64,000 nt of DNA from Nipponacmea schrenckii (taxonomy: Eukaryota; Mollusca; Gastropoda; Lottiidae): assembly GCA_030562195.1 (NCBI GenBank), contig CM060202.1:16230317-16294316 (forward strand). The letters run 5' to 3'. A program made the translations under genes and the position numbers. Of this stretch, positions 9,543-19,968 are shown in pieces. The notes beneath the pieces were generated by a model. The model searched no databases. It was not told the origin of the DNA and saw only the letters and a list, made by a program, of their open reading frames with translations. Position 1 is the first letter of the stretch; every line of letters begins with the position of its first letter.

Positions 9543-12033
9543 GGAAGCTCGCTAGCCCAAACGGAACAAGATAGACTATTTCTGTTTTCACCAATGGTTT
9601 TTATATGGGCTGGAATCAAAAATGAATATCTAACATGAAATTTTCGCTAAACCGAAAGTGGCTAATTGCATAATATGCAAATAAGATTTCAAGCTAGCCC
9701 GGCCCCTAATAGTCGCATCGGTCTGAAATTTACAGGATATAGATAGGTAGGCAGCGCAATTAAAACTACATCATCAAAATTTTTTGATCACTTCCGGTTT
9801 GGGCGTGGGGACTTCCGGTTTTTTCGTCTCATGTCGGGCGACCCTGCTTCCGATGTAATTCAAGATTTTAAACAAAATCAGTATATTTTAGCTATACTAA
9901 ATGATTTTAATCCCCTGAGATGAAGAAAAATTAAATTGAATGTTGCGCATGCGCAGTTTTCAAAAATGGCAAATTTTCTTAAAAATTTAATAAGTCCGCC
10001 AATTATTGACCGATTTTTATGATTTTGGTGTCTATCAAAACCTTGATACTTTATCTAAAAAATGTTGGGAACAGAATTTTGATTTTCGAATTTGAATTTT
10101 TTTTATGCCCGTTCGAATTTTTCAAAAATTTAAAACTCTATATCTCGTGACCTTGACCTTCAATGACCTTGACATTTGAGATGTAGAATGTCCTTGACCT
10201 CAGCTGTCTATAGATGTGCTGATATTGCATGACAAATATTAACTTCCGGTTTTATAGCCCACCGAAATCTGACTATTTTGCAATTTTGGACGGTTATATT
10301 ACACTTTCGGGCTCTAATGTTCGGATCGATCTGAAATTTACAGGATATAGATAGATATGCAACACAATTAAAAATATATCATCAAAATTTTTTGATCACT
10401 TTCGGTTTGGGCGTGGGGACTTCCGTTTTTTTTTATCTCATTTCAGGCGACCCTACATCCCGTGTAATTCAAGAATGTAAGCAAAAACAGTATATATTAG
10501 CTATACAAAATAATTTGCATCCCTCGAGAAGAAAAAAATTCCAATTGCTAGTTGCGCATGCGCCATTTTTCCGAGAATGGCAAATTTTCTTTAAAATTTA
10601 ATTAGTCCGTCATTTATTATCCGATTTGTATGATTTTGGTATCTATCAAAACCTTGCTCCCTTATCTAAAGGATGTTTGAAACAGAATTTTGATTTTCGA
10701 ACATAAATTTATTTTATGCCCGTTTGAATTTTTTGAAAATTTGAAATTCTATATCTTGTGACCTTCACCTTCAATGACCTTGAAATTTTCCATATAGAAT
10801 GGCCTTGACCTCAGCTGTCTATAGATATGACAATATTGGATGAAAAATATCAACTTCTGGGTTTTATAGCCAACCGAATTCTGACATTTTTGAAACTTTG
10901 AACGGCAATATTACATTTCCTTATGAACACATTGACTTGAGATTTTCTGTTTTATAATAGCCTCAAAACTCTTCAATAAAGGACATATGCCAAAAGTGCA
11001 GAAGCATATTTTAAAAAAGCAAAATTAAATTTTACAACTCCAGTACTAACATAAAATATATTCATCCCACATCAATGTGGTATACATCATTGGACTCCAA
11101 ATTAAATTGTCTCTTAAATGATATGCGACATGGTCGTTTTACCATGAAAATTTAAGCATTAATTTTAGATAAATTAACAAAATAAATACCAATTTGGGGT
11201 TTTTTATTTCATAAAATCTGTTTCAAATTGACCAGTCAGGGTGTTAAAGGCTGTTATATAACATTTCAGTAAAACTGGTGGTTTAAATTTTCACACCTAC
11301 TTGTCAAATCACTGAGCTGGGGAACAAATTAATCTGATTATGTAATTTCTTAAAATATTTCCATTCAAATTCAAAACATGCATCAAGTTAAAGAAGTAAA
11401 TTCGCTTGTCATTGATCAGTTCGAATTTTTTTCGTATCTTAAATAGAAATGATTTTATAACAAAAATGTCAAATACAGGCATGTGAAGAGTAGCAGACAT
11501 ATAAGTCACAGATGAACTATTGACCACTTTAGTCACGGTTCAACGCACACAGGTGGCCAAAGAGTAAATTAATCTAATGATATAATCTGATAACCCTAAT
11601 AAAATTTATTTTTTTGTAAAATTTTTGCATACAAATTCAAAAAATATCTCTTTATAAAGCTGTGAATAAGCAAATTATCACATAGCTTGAATTTTCTCTC
11701 TATGTTAATTACAACCAAATTACAAAATAATGTTTAAATTTGAATATAGAGAGTTTAAATTTCATGACAAATTGTCATCTTACTTTTTACTTAAAATTTG
11801 GTTTGGAATTTATGTAAATATCCTACCGAAATCTTAGACATGTACAAAAATCTAATAAGGAACTGATAGTAGAAACTTATAGTAGAAAAAAATGCCTCTA
11901 TAGCGGAAGGTTTACGCTTACAATTGTAGGCTAAAAAGTACCGGAATTGAAAGCTAGCAGGTTAGAAGTTTCAAAATGTTCGAAATCCATGGGATAACGC
12001 ATAGTTGCCACGCTCGGAGCTGTTCACAGTTCT

Positions 12034-12035
<2 letters not shown>
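9542..12035 (+). repeat. Repeat R2, copy A (longest, about 2.5 kb)
   Basis: Starts GGGAAGCTCGCTAGCCCAAA after the T run and ends TTCACAGTTCTAG at 12035. It holds two diverged tandem halves (about 9700-10290 and 10310-10930), each with 'gatcacttccggtttgggcg', 'gcgcatgcgc' and a 'gaccttgaccttnaatgaccttg' segment. No coding frame. Copies B and C lack bases 10551-11598. Confidence 0.85.
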
Positions 12036-12073
<38 letters not shown>

Positions 12074-13522
12074 GGAAGCTCGCTAGCCCAAACGGAAAAA
12101 GATAGACTATTTCTGTTTTCACCAATGGTTTTTATATGGGCTGGAATCAAAAATGAATATCTAACATGAAATTTTCGCTAAACCGAAAGTGGCTAATTGC
12201 ATAATATGCAAATAAGATTTCAAGCTAGCTCGGGCCCTACTGGTCGCATCGGTCTGAAATTTACAGGATATAGATAGATAGGCAGCGCAATTAAAACTAC
12301 ATCATCAAAATTTTTTGATCACTTCCGGTTTGGGCGTGGGGACTTCCGGTTTTTTCGTCTCATGTCGGGCGACCCTGCTTCCGATGTAATTCAAGATTCT
12401 AAACAAAATCAGTATATTTTAGCTATACTAAATGATTTTAATCCCCTGAGATGAAGAAAAATTAAATTGAATGTTGCGCATGCGCAGTTTTCAAAAATGG
12501 CAAATTTTCTTAAAAATTTAATAAGTCCGCCAATTATTAACCGATTTTTATGATTTTGGTGTTTATCGAAACCTTGATACTTTATCTAAAAAATGTTGGG
12601 AACAGAATTTTGATTTTCGAATTTGAATTTTTTTTATGCCCGTTCGAATTTTTCGAAAATTTAAAACTCTATATCTCGTGACCTTGACCTTAAATGACCT
12701 TGACATTTGAGATGTAGAATGTCATTGACCTCAGCTGTCTATAGATGTGCTGATATTGCATGACAAATATTAACTTCCGGTTTTATAGCCCACCGAAATC
12801 TGACTATTTTGCAATTTTGGATGATTATGTTACACTTTCGGGCTCTAATGTTCGGATCGATCTGAAATTTACAGGATATAGATAGATACGCAACACAATT
12901 AAAAATATATCATCAAAATTTTTTGATCACTTCCGGTTTGGGCGTGGGGACTTCCGTTTTCTTTTTATCTCATTTCAGGCGACCCTACATCCCGTGTAAT
13001 TCAAGAATGTAAGCAAAAACAGTACATTAGCTATACAAAATAATTTGCATCCCTCGAGAAGAAAAAAATTCCAATTGCTAATAAAATTTATTTATTTTTT
13101 TGTAAAATTTTTGCATACAAATTCAAAAAATATCTCTTTATAAAGCTGTGAATTAGCAAATTATCACATAGCTTGAATTTTCTCTCTATGTTAATTACAA
13201 CCAAAGTTACAAAATAATGTTTAAATTTGAATATAGAGAGTTTAAATTTCATGACAAATTGACATCTTACTACCTACTTAAATTTTAGTTTGGAATTTAT
13301 GTAAATATCCTACCGAAATCTTAGACATGTACAAAAATCTAATAAGGAACTGATAGTAGAAACTTATAGTAGAAAAAATTGCCTATATAGCGGAAAGTTT
13401 ACGCTTACAATTGTAGGCTGAAAAGTACCGGAATTGAAAGCTAGCAGGTTAGAAGTTTCAAAATGTTCGAAATCCATGGGATAACGCACAGTTGCCACGC
13501 TCGGAGCTGTTCACAGTTCTAG
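12036..13522 (+). repeat. Repeat R2, copy B (internally deleted)
   Basis: T run at 12036-12072, then the same start as copy A and the same CTAG end at 13519-13522. The 1,048-bp stretch of copy A between two CTA triplets is missing. Otherwise it is very close to copies A and C. Confidence 0.87.
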
Positions 13523-14676
13523 TTACGTATTTCGACTTTGGCGAAAACGTATTGTAATCGTTCGGATTATTTTATTTTTTTTTTTTTTTTTTTGTAATTC
13601 TTGGATGAGTTTGCAGACAAACTGGTAAAAGGTGCAGAAATTCTAAATCTACAGTTGATCTTAGAATGATTTCTATTATCAAATAAAACAAAACCGGAAG
13701 TTCTATCTCTGACAGGAAGTGAGAACCGGAAAATTCAGGTTTTTTTGCTTTAGCAAGTTTATTTTTTAGTTCGATTTTGACCGGATTTTCAGATTTGAAA
13801 ACTTCAATGTATTTGTCAACTAACAATTATAGGTTTTATGCAATTAGGTTAAATATTTTACCCACGATTTGCAATTCAATATTCAAGGGTCATCGGCAAA
13901 AATTTCAGACCGTGATTTCTCCTTTAATATAAAAAGGTAAAAAATTTTTAAACTTTACCAGTTGATAAGCGATATTTTTATAATTTTTGAAAAAAAAGTG
14001 AAAATAAAAAAATTTCCCCTTCCGGTTTAGCCTCAAATGACGTAATTACGTAACTTCCGGTCTATAACTGCTAGGTGAAAAGTGAAAACTGTTTTTTTAA
14101 ATAACTTGTCAATAGTAATTGATTTGACCTAAATAATTAGGTCAAGCTGCCATATCGGCCGCCATTTTGAATTTTCGTTACAATTCTTTAATCCGAAATT
14201 CAGGGCACTACTGATAGACCGATTTTGATGAAATTTAGCACATAGATACAATGGATCATTATCTACCTTTTCTTGGAGACCGATTTTCAAATTTCGTATT
14301 TTCTTTCAAATTATTTAAATTTCGATTTTTTCAAAATTAGGTCACTTTAACGGGTACGGAAGGTGTGACCCACTTAATCTATGACCTTGAAAATTAGGTC
14401 AAATAATATTCAATATATTGTCTACGAGTAGATATTTTTTAATTTGGCTTACTTAAAAAATTCATAGAGATAAGTGTACTTAAATACAGCAAAAATTGAT
14501 AATTTTCATATTTTCGCCATTATTAACCGTTACGGAAGGTGTGACCTAATTATTTTATGACTTTGAAAACTAGGTAAAATGATATTCAATATATTGTCTA
14601 GAAGTAGGTCATTGCAAATTTAGCCTACAAAATATTTTAAGGCTCTCGAAATACGTTCATAATTGTAAGCAATTCT

Positions 14677-14678
<2 letters not shown>
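13523..14678 (-). repeat. Repeat R1, inverted copy
   Basis: Reverse complement of 4649-5739, plus an extra terminal module at 13523-13590. This module holds TTACGTATTTCG and CGAAAACGTATTG arms, CGTTCGGATTATTTT and a T run. It ends GCAATTCTAG at 14678, the mirror of the CTAGAATTGC start of the forward copies. Confidence 0.88.
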
Positions 14679-14715
<37 letters not shown>

Positions 14716-16164
14716 GGAAGCTCGCTAGCCCAAACGGAAAAAGATAGACTATTTCTGTTTTCACCAATGGTTTTTATATGGGCTGGAATCAAAAATGAAT
14801 ATCTAACATGAAATTTTCGCTAAACCGAAAGTGGCTAATTGCATAATATGCAAATAAGATTTCAAGCTAGCTCGGGCCCTAATAGTCGCATCGGTCTGAA
14901 ATTTACAGGATATAGATAGATAGGCAGCGCAATTAAAACTACATCATCAAAATTTTTTGATCACTTCCGGTTTGGGCGTGGGGACTTCCGGTTTTTTCGT
15001 CTCATGTCGGGCGACCCTGCTTCCGATGTAATTCAAGATTCTAAACAAAATTAGTATATTTTAGCTATACTAAATGATTTTAATCCCCTGAGATGAAGAA
15101 AAATTAAATTGAATGTTGCGCATGCGCAGTTTTCAAAAATGGCAAATTTTCTTAAAAATTTAATAAGTCCGCCAATTATTAACCGATTTTTATGATTTTG
15201 GTGTTTATCGAAACCTTGATACTTTATCTAAAAAATGTTGGGAACAGAATTTTGATTTTCGAATTTGAATTTTTTTTATGCCCGTTCGAATTTTTCGAAA
15301 ATTTAAAACTCTATATCTCGTGACATTGACCTTAAATGACCTTGACATTTGAGATGTAGAATGTCATTGACCTCAGCTGTCTATAGATGTGCTGATATTG
15401 CATGACAAATATTAACTTCCGGTTTTATAGCCCACCGAAATCTGACTATTTTGCAATTTTGGATGGTTATGTTACACTTTCGGGCTCTAATGTTCGGATC
15501 GATCTGAAATTTACAGGATATAGATAGATACGCAACACAATTAAAAATATATCATCAAAATTTTTTGATCACTTCCGGTTTGGGCGTGGGGACTTCCGTT
15601 TTTTTTTTATCTCATTTCAGGCGACCCTGCATCCCATGTAATTCAAGAATGTAAGCAAAAACAGTACATAAGCTATACAAAATAATTTGCATCCCTCGAG
15701 AAGAAAAAAATTCCAATTGCTAATAAAATTTATTTATTTTTTTGTAAAATTTTTGCATACAAATTCAAAAAATATCTCTTTATAAAGCTGTGAATTAGCA
15801 AATTATCACATAGCTTGAATTTTCTCTCTATGTTAATTACAACCAAAGTTACAAAATAATGTTTAAATTTGAATATAGAGAGTTTAAATTTCATGACAAA
15901 TTGACATCTTACTACCTACTTAAATTTTAGTTTGGAATTTATGTAAATATCCTACCGAAATCTTAGACATGTACAAAAATCTAATTAGGAACTGATAGTA
16001 GAAACTTATAGTAGAAAAAATTGCCTATATAGCGGAAAGTTTACGCTTACAATTGTAGGCTGAAAAGTACCGAAATTGAAAGCTAGCAGGTTAGAAGTTT
16101 CAAAATGTTCGAAATCCATGGGATAACGCACAGTTGCCACGCTCGGAGCTGTTCACAGTTCTAG
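14679..16164 (+). repeat. Repeat R2, copy C (internally deleted)
   Basis: T run at 14679-14714, then nearly identical to copy B including the same internal deletion. It ends CTAG at 16161-16164, two bases before the right-hand GATTTA target duplication. Confidence 0.87.
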
Positions 16165-16166
16165 TT

Positions 16167-16895
16167 GATTTAATTGGTACTTTGAAAAATGAAAACATTT
16201 CTCAATCAGATTTCGCAGGTTTTGTGTCCACATGTAAGGAAAATATCATTGATGAAATTCAAGTTAGGACCAAGGGTCAACTTGACAATCCTTTGTGGAT
16301 ATCTGCACGCACCGGTAGGATAACAGCTTCTATTTTTCATGATATCAAAACTAAAAAGGATACTACTAAACCTGATAACATTGTTCAGAAAGTGTTAGGT
16401 GAGAGCAAATCATTTGAAAATAGTGCTGTTGCATGGGGTAGGAAACAAGAACCAATTGCTAAAAAAAGGTATAAAGCATACAAAAAACTGAAAGAAGATA
16501 AAAAGGTGCATATATCAGACATGGGCTTAGTGCTTTCTGCAGAATATTCTTACCTGGGTGCAAGTCCAGATGGATTAGTGAGCTGTGGGTCTGACCAATA
16601 TCTTATTGAAATTAAATGTCCATACAAATGGAGGAACAGTTCATTAATTAGAGCTTGTGAAGACAAAGAATTTTGTTGTTTTGTTGATGACAATGGAAAG
16701 AAAACCCATAGGTATTACACTCAAATTCAGGGGCAAATGGGTGTCTGCAGATTGCAAAAGTGTGACTTTACAATTTATACAGTGACAGATTTTGTTATAA
16801 TAACAGTGGAATTTGACAAGTTGTTCTGGGAAAGTCTACTAGATCAGCTAACGGGATTTTATGCCACTGAAATTATTCCTAAGATATGTGTTTAG
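16167..16895 (+). CDS. SAP-SWIM-YqaJ protein, C-terminal YqaJ nuclease domain
   Basis: Continues the frame of 8941-9337. About 242 codons encode a YqaJ-type PD-(D/E)xK nuclease. Visible are WISARTGRITAS, AVAWGRKQEPIAKKRY, YLGASPDGLV (catalytic Asp), YLIEIKCPYKW (Glu and Lys) and YYTQIQGQMGVC (Gln motif). All active-site residues seem intact, and the end at TAG 16893-16895 is of normal length for the family. The same frame stays open leftwards into the repeat to an ATG at 16134, but those 11 codons are repeat sequence, not gene. Viral and phage YqaJ proteins are exonucleases in recombination; the animal members are of unknown role, so nuclease activity is inferred from the motif only. Confidence 0.85.
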   Translation, partial: DLIGTLKNENISQSDFAGFVSTCKENIIDEIQVRTKGQLDNPLWISARTGRITASIFHDIKTKKDTTKPDNIVQKVLGESKSFENSAVAWGRKQEPIAKKRYKAYKKLKEDKKVHISDMGLVLSAEYSYLGASPDGLVSCGSDQYLIEIKCPYKWRNSSLIRACEDKEFCCFVDDNGKKTHRYYTQIQGQMGVCRLQKCDFTIYTVTDFVIITVEFDKLFWESLLDQLTGFYATEIIPKICV

Positions 16896-17873
16896 CCTAT
16901 AATTATTACTTGATCACTCATGTCAGCTGAATGTTTTTTCTTTCATACTGTATCATTGAAGAAGAAAAAAATTAAACCTATCTACTGCCTCTAAGATTCA
17001 ACATAAAATTTTAATTCTCAATCTTGGTCAATAAGAATATCTGTGGACTTTCCATTACAGGATCCCTTTAAAATTCTTTAAATAAAAAGTAAGCAATTAT
17101 AACACTTTTAGTATATTGATGAATATACTCAAATTGAAATTTAATGTTTTTCGTAGAGGCAGTATATTCCTTTAAAGTACATGTAGTATGTTTTTATAAT
17201 TTGAGCTTTTATACTTTAACTTCAGTGAAGAACAACAAAAAGTAGGCAGTTTGTTTAATTTCTGCTGATATGGTATAAGCTTATATGGATACAATATCCA
17301 CACATATTTGATGGTTGTCTTGACTTGAGAAAGGCTTAGTAAAGTTGAAAGTACCATTTCTTTGAAAGTGATAAAATAAAACAGACAAATATATTTTCAC
17401 GTTTTAATCTGTTTAATTAATTTTCTTGAAAAAAATAAACAGTAACTGTATATCTTTTAAATCTTTATAAATTAATTTTGTTCTATATGTACAATATTTA
17501 GAAATTCATAATTAGGTATTAATTGCGTACCTTTTGTATGATGTACAAAAGATTGTAAAGAGGTTTTCTCAGTTTTGTATGTGTATCAGGCTCACTGATA
17601 GGATTATAATTTTTAATCAGACATCTGCATTTGTGAAATTTAACCAAAATTATGTACATTAAGACGTCAACCAATAAAATTAGCCAACTCTTAATATTAC
17701 CGGTATGTGATTTCCAGTTGTTGTGATATCTTTAATGAGTAAAGCAAGTACCATATTGGTTTTTTTTTATAATCTAATCAGAGCGATCAGACTGACAAGG
17801 GTCATTCAGCTGAATAGGCCTATGGCTAATCCGAACAGTAGGCCTAATATGAACGAACTAGACTATATTAAAC
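16896..17873 (+). other. 3' flank of SWIM-YqaJ gene, AT-rich, no gene
   Basis: AATAAA at 17081-17086, about 190 bp after the stop, is a plausible poly-A signal, though it lies inside the small element 16972-17175. Beyond that I see nothing recognisable before the THAP exon. Confidence 0.4.
16972..17175. mobile_element. Possible TTAA MITE, 204 bp
   Basis: Starts TTAAACCTATCTACTGCCTC and ends in the reverse complement of TTAAAGGAATATACTGCCTC. The two 22-bp ends match at about 18 positions and both carry TTAA outermost. No coding. It is short and imperfect, so confidence is limited. Confidence 0.45.
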
Positions 17874-18188
17874 TCACGAATGATGATGTAGAACAAATTT
17901 ACTGGTGCTTTTGTCCTCGGCTTCAATTCTCATGCGTCTTTGCTTTTGACTGGTTTTAGCTTCTCTCTGTGGCAAGTTTTCTGTCGGTATTTTATTCCGG
18001 TTTATCGAATTTGGTCCAATACCGTCCCTGAAGTGTTCCGAACAAACACGGGTATATGAGGTTGGTTTCCAGTTTTTTCTACCGATCGCCCTAATCCACG
18101 CTTTGCTGGTGTACTGTTTTTTACCAAATTTACCGACTCTCTTACAGTAATTATGACATCCAAAGATGCAGAAGTAATCTTTCCCCAT
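17874..18188 (-). CDS. THAP-type zinc-finger protein, N-terminal exon
   Basis: The frame opens with ATG at 18188 and gives a THAP DNA-binding domain over residues about 1-80. It shows FCIFGCHN (first Cys pair), a basic stretch, AWIRAIGRKNWKP (the conserved Trp and Pro), TRVCSEHFRDG (Cys-x2-His) and ENLP. THAP domains bind short DNA sites and occur in transcription factors and in P-element-like transposases. The frame ends 104 codons in, with a possible donor (ACCA|GTAAAT) shortly before the stop, so this is probably a first coding exon. No further exon was found downstream. An ETS-type site lies 12-20 bases upstream of the ATG. Confidence 0.7.
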   Translation of the reverse strand: MGKDYFCIFGCHNYCKRVGKFGKKQYTSKAWIRAIGRKNWKPTSYTRVCSEHFRDGIGPNSINRNKIPTENLPQREAKTSQKQRRMRIEAEDKSTSKFVLHHHS

Positions 18189-18198
18189 TATTTACATT

Positions 18199-18210
18199 GG
18201 CACCGGAAGT
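18199..18210 (-). promoter_or_regulatory. ETS-type site upstream of THAP ATG
   Basis: ACTTCCGGTG on the minus strand, just upstream of the ATG at 18188. The same core occurs upstream of the SWIM-YqaJ start. Function is inferred from the motif only. Confidence 0.3.
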
Positions 18211-18362
18211 CGATATACCGTCCCGCAAGAACGACAACTCTGGCGATAGAGATGTTAGGGGTCGATGTTGATCTGATGGTATCGATCAACCCCTGCACTG
18301 ATTTGGATAGTGCGTTATCTTTTTTCTTTTTAGTCTTAGTCTGGCTTCTTACGGTGGTGAAG

Positions 18363-18752
18363 TTACCAGACTGTACTTTGTCGTCCCTTATGCGAGATGA
18401 GAGGAGGACGACTAGTAGGGCAATCCTTGGCAGCATGTCCCTCGACCGAGCAGATGTAGCAGCGTCGGTCGGGTTGAGGGTGTCCCTCATATTTTATTCC
18501 CAACCTACAACCTTGGATAGTTAAGTAGGAGGGAATAGGGCTATTGATCTTATTGGTGTATATAAAGCATACACCGTTATACATGCTCGGGTGATCTCTG
18601 TACGTACAACGAATTATTTTCGTTGTCGTACAGTATTGGTTAATCTTGGATAAGATGTATTTGGGGTCCATTTCATATGGAGTCCCAAAAACAGTTATCC
18701 GAATATCCGCTGGTCTACTGTATTGAGGAAGCTTGGTAGCCCGTTCAATCAT
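18363..18752 (-). pseudogene. Retroelement ORF1-like fragment with CCHC knuckle
   Basis: About 129 codons. An RRM-like or ORF1-type region (ADIRITVFGTPYEMDPKYI, then YNGVCFIYT) is followed by a single CCHC zinc knuckle, CYICSVEGHAAKDC. This layout is typical of ORF1 proteins of some LINEs. It has no clear start and ends soon after the knuckle. It follows the Penelope fragment on the same strand but is probably a separate element. Confidence 0.6.
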
Positions 18753-18786
18753 GTATTTGGTGTTCCTAATTGGTGATTATGGATCC

Positions 18787-19500
18787 CTATGAAACTTTGA
18801 GAGTTTTTGAAAATTTTGGGGACCTTGAGAATTCATGAAATTTTTTAGTTTCTGAAAATTTTTGAAATATTGAAAGTTCGGATACTGCTGATGTTTGGGT
18901 TGGGGCTAGAGATAGATGTTCCTGTGTTCTAATGTTGAGAGGGCGCCTGGTTTCACCAATATATTCAGCACTGCATGAACATGTTATTTTATACACACAG
19001 CCTTGGGTGCTTGAGGTGTAGTGGCCTGGAGTTTGCCATTGGCGTGGAGGATGTCCTTGATGGTTGGCCCAGACGAGAATTGATGATGCGGGTTTGGGTA
19101 CTGATGATGTTTTTGTGAATAATTCCGGGTAGCCATTGAAGTTGGTAAAGACATCTTGAAGGTATTTAAGTTTGTTTTTAAGATTTTCGGGATTACAAAT
19201 GTTGATGGCACGACGGGTGAGGGTGGATACAATGCCTTTCTTAACTTGGTTGGTGTGGTTTAAGTTGAAGTGGAGGTATTGGTCGGTGTGGGTCGGTTTG
19301 CGGTATACATTGATGGATAGAGTGGTGCCCACTCTTTGGATCTGGACGTCAAGGAAGGAGAGCTGATCGTTGGCCTCAGTTTCAATAGTAAATTTGATGC
19401 GATTTTCTCTACTGTTGAGATAATTAAGTAGCTGGTGGGGCAAACACATCATCCACTTTGCGGAACCAACATATCGGTGAGATAGGCGAAGTGTTTATGT
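18787..19500 (-). pseudogene. Penelope-like element, end of reverse transcriptase plus GIY-YIG
   Basis: From 19500 downward: WFRKVDDVFA, the catalytic VDD box, then a frameshift at about 19440. The RT thumb follows (LLNYLNSRENRIKFTIE, LSFLDVQI, VYRKPTHTDQYLHFNLNHTN), then a linker and a GIY-YIG nuclease (GCVYKITCSCSAEYIGETRR, with IRTQEHL). This RT plus GIY-YIG order defines Penelope-like elements. The 5' two thirds of the RT are absent. The C-terminus becomes a simple repeat of FSxxxKFxxF-type residues. Not functional. Confidence 0.85.
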
Positions 19501-19850
19501 TTACGTTATTTATGGCCTCCTTCCTCATTTTCCCCTTTTCTTTGATGCACAATGTCTTCCTTTATCACATTGATCCTTTTTTTGTATTAATTAACATGTA
19601 ATCATCTCTTCATACCAATCCTATGAAACCACTCTCACTTAGTACCAACCATGATTAACCCTCTTATGCCTTTGCTGTTAATCCCCTCGCCCTATATATT
19701 CCCCTTACTCTGGTTTATTTGTATCATTGCTTGATAAAGACGGAAGTACCTTCGTCGAAACGTCGCAACTTATTTATTAAAGTAATTGTTATCCATAAAA
19801 TTGTGTTGAGTTAATTACTACCCAGTTACTAAATGCCATTGAAAGAAGTT
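19501..19850 (+). other. Penelope-associated noncoding flank
   Basis: T/C-rich sequence ending in a block (about 19700-19830) that resembles the noncoding terminal repeats of Penelope-like elements, including the hammerhead-like segment listed separately. No protein-coding signal. Confidence 0.4.
19727..19768 (+). ncRNA. Decayed hammerhead-ribozyme-like motif
   Basis: Outer stem TTGC (19727-19730) with GCAA (19765-19768). Then TTGATAA where a hammerhead has CTGATGA, a second stem GACGGAAG with CTTCGTC around TAC, and GAAAC followed by GTC. Hammerheads are known in Penelope-like element ends. Two core positions differ from the active consensus (C3 and G8 replaced), so it is probably inactive, and the similarity could be chance. 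Confidence 0.3.
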
Positions 19851-19968
19851 AAAGTCAGAATAGTCTATGATGCTTCAGCAAAATCAACTGGTCCATCTCT
19901 AAATGATTGCCTTTATGCATGTCCACCTCTCACAGAAAATATATTTGAAGTTTTACTTAGATTCAGAA
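19851..19968 (+). mobile_element. BEL/Pao reverse transcriptase fragment, left part
   Basis: About 118 bases nearly identical to 24853-24970 of the longer BEL copy ([20 protein letters not shown] and on). The match stops at 'attcagaa' (19968), where a LINE has been inserted. It resumes at 21237. Confidence 0.85.

Larger units (their letters stand above)
9338..16166. mobile_element. Composite repeat insertion splitting the SWIM-YqaJ exon
   Basis: A 6,829-bp block flanked by GATTTA on both sides (9332-9337 and 16167-16172), the six bases also being codons of the host gene. Inside are three 55-bp hairpin units with a T run, R2 copy A, R2 copy B, an inverted R1 and R2 copy C. Each unit ends TTCTAG followed by T. 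No transposase or reverse transcriptase frame is visible. Whether it arrived as one piece or by successive insertions cannot be told from this window. Confidence 0.8.

Noticed and set aside
9411..9638. Plus-strand frame with a long Phe run
   Set aside because: It reads through the 47-base T run and the hairpin units.
16134..16166. ATG at 16134 as start of a separate YqaJ gene
   Set aside because: These codons belong to the end of repeat R2 (the same bases end copies A and B), and the target duplication at 16167 marks where gene sequence begins.
18153..18524. Plus-strand frame opposite the THAP and CCHC regions
   Set aside because: Shadow of the minus-strand coding; the zinc motifs are only on the minus strand.
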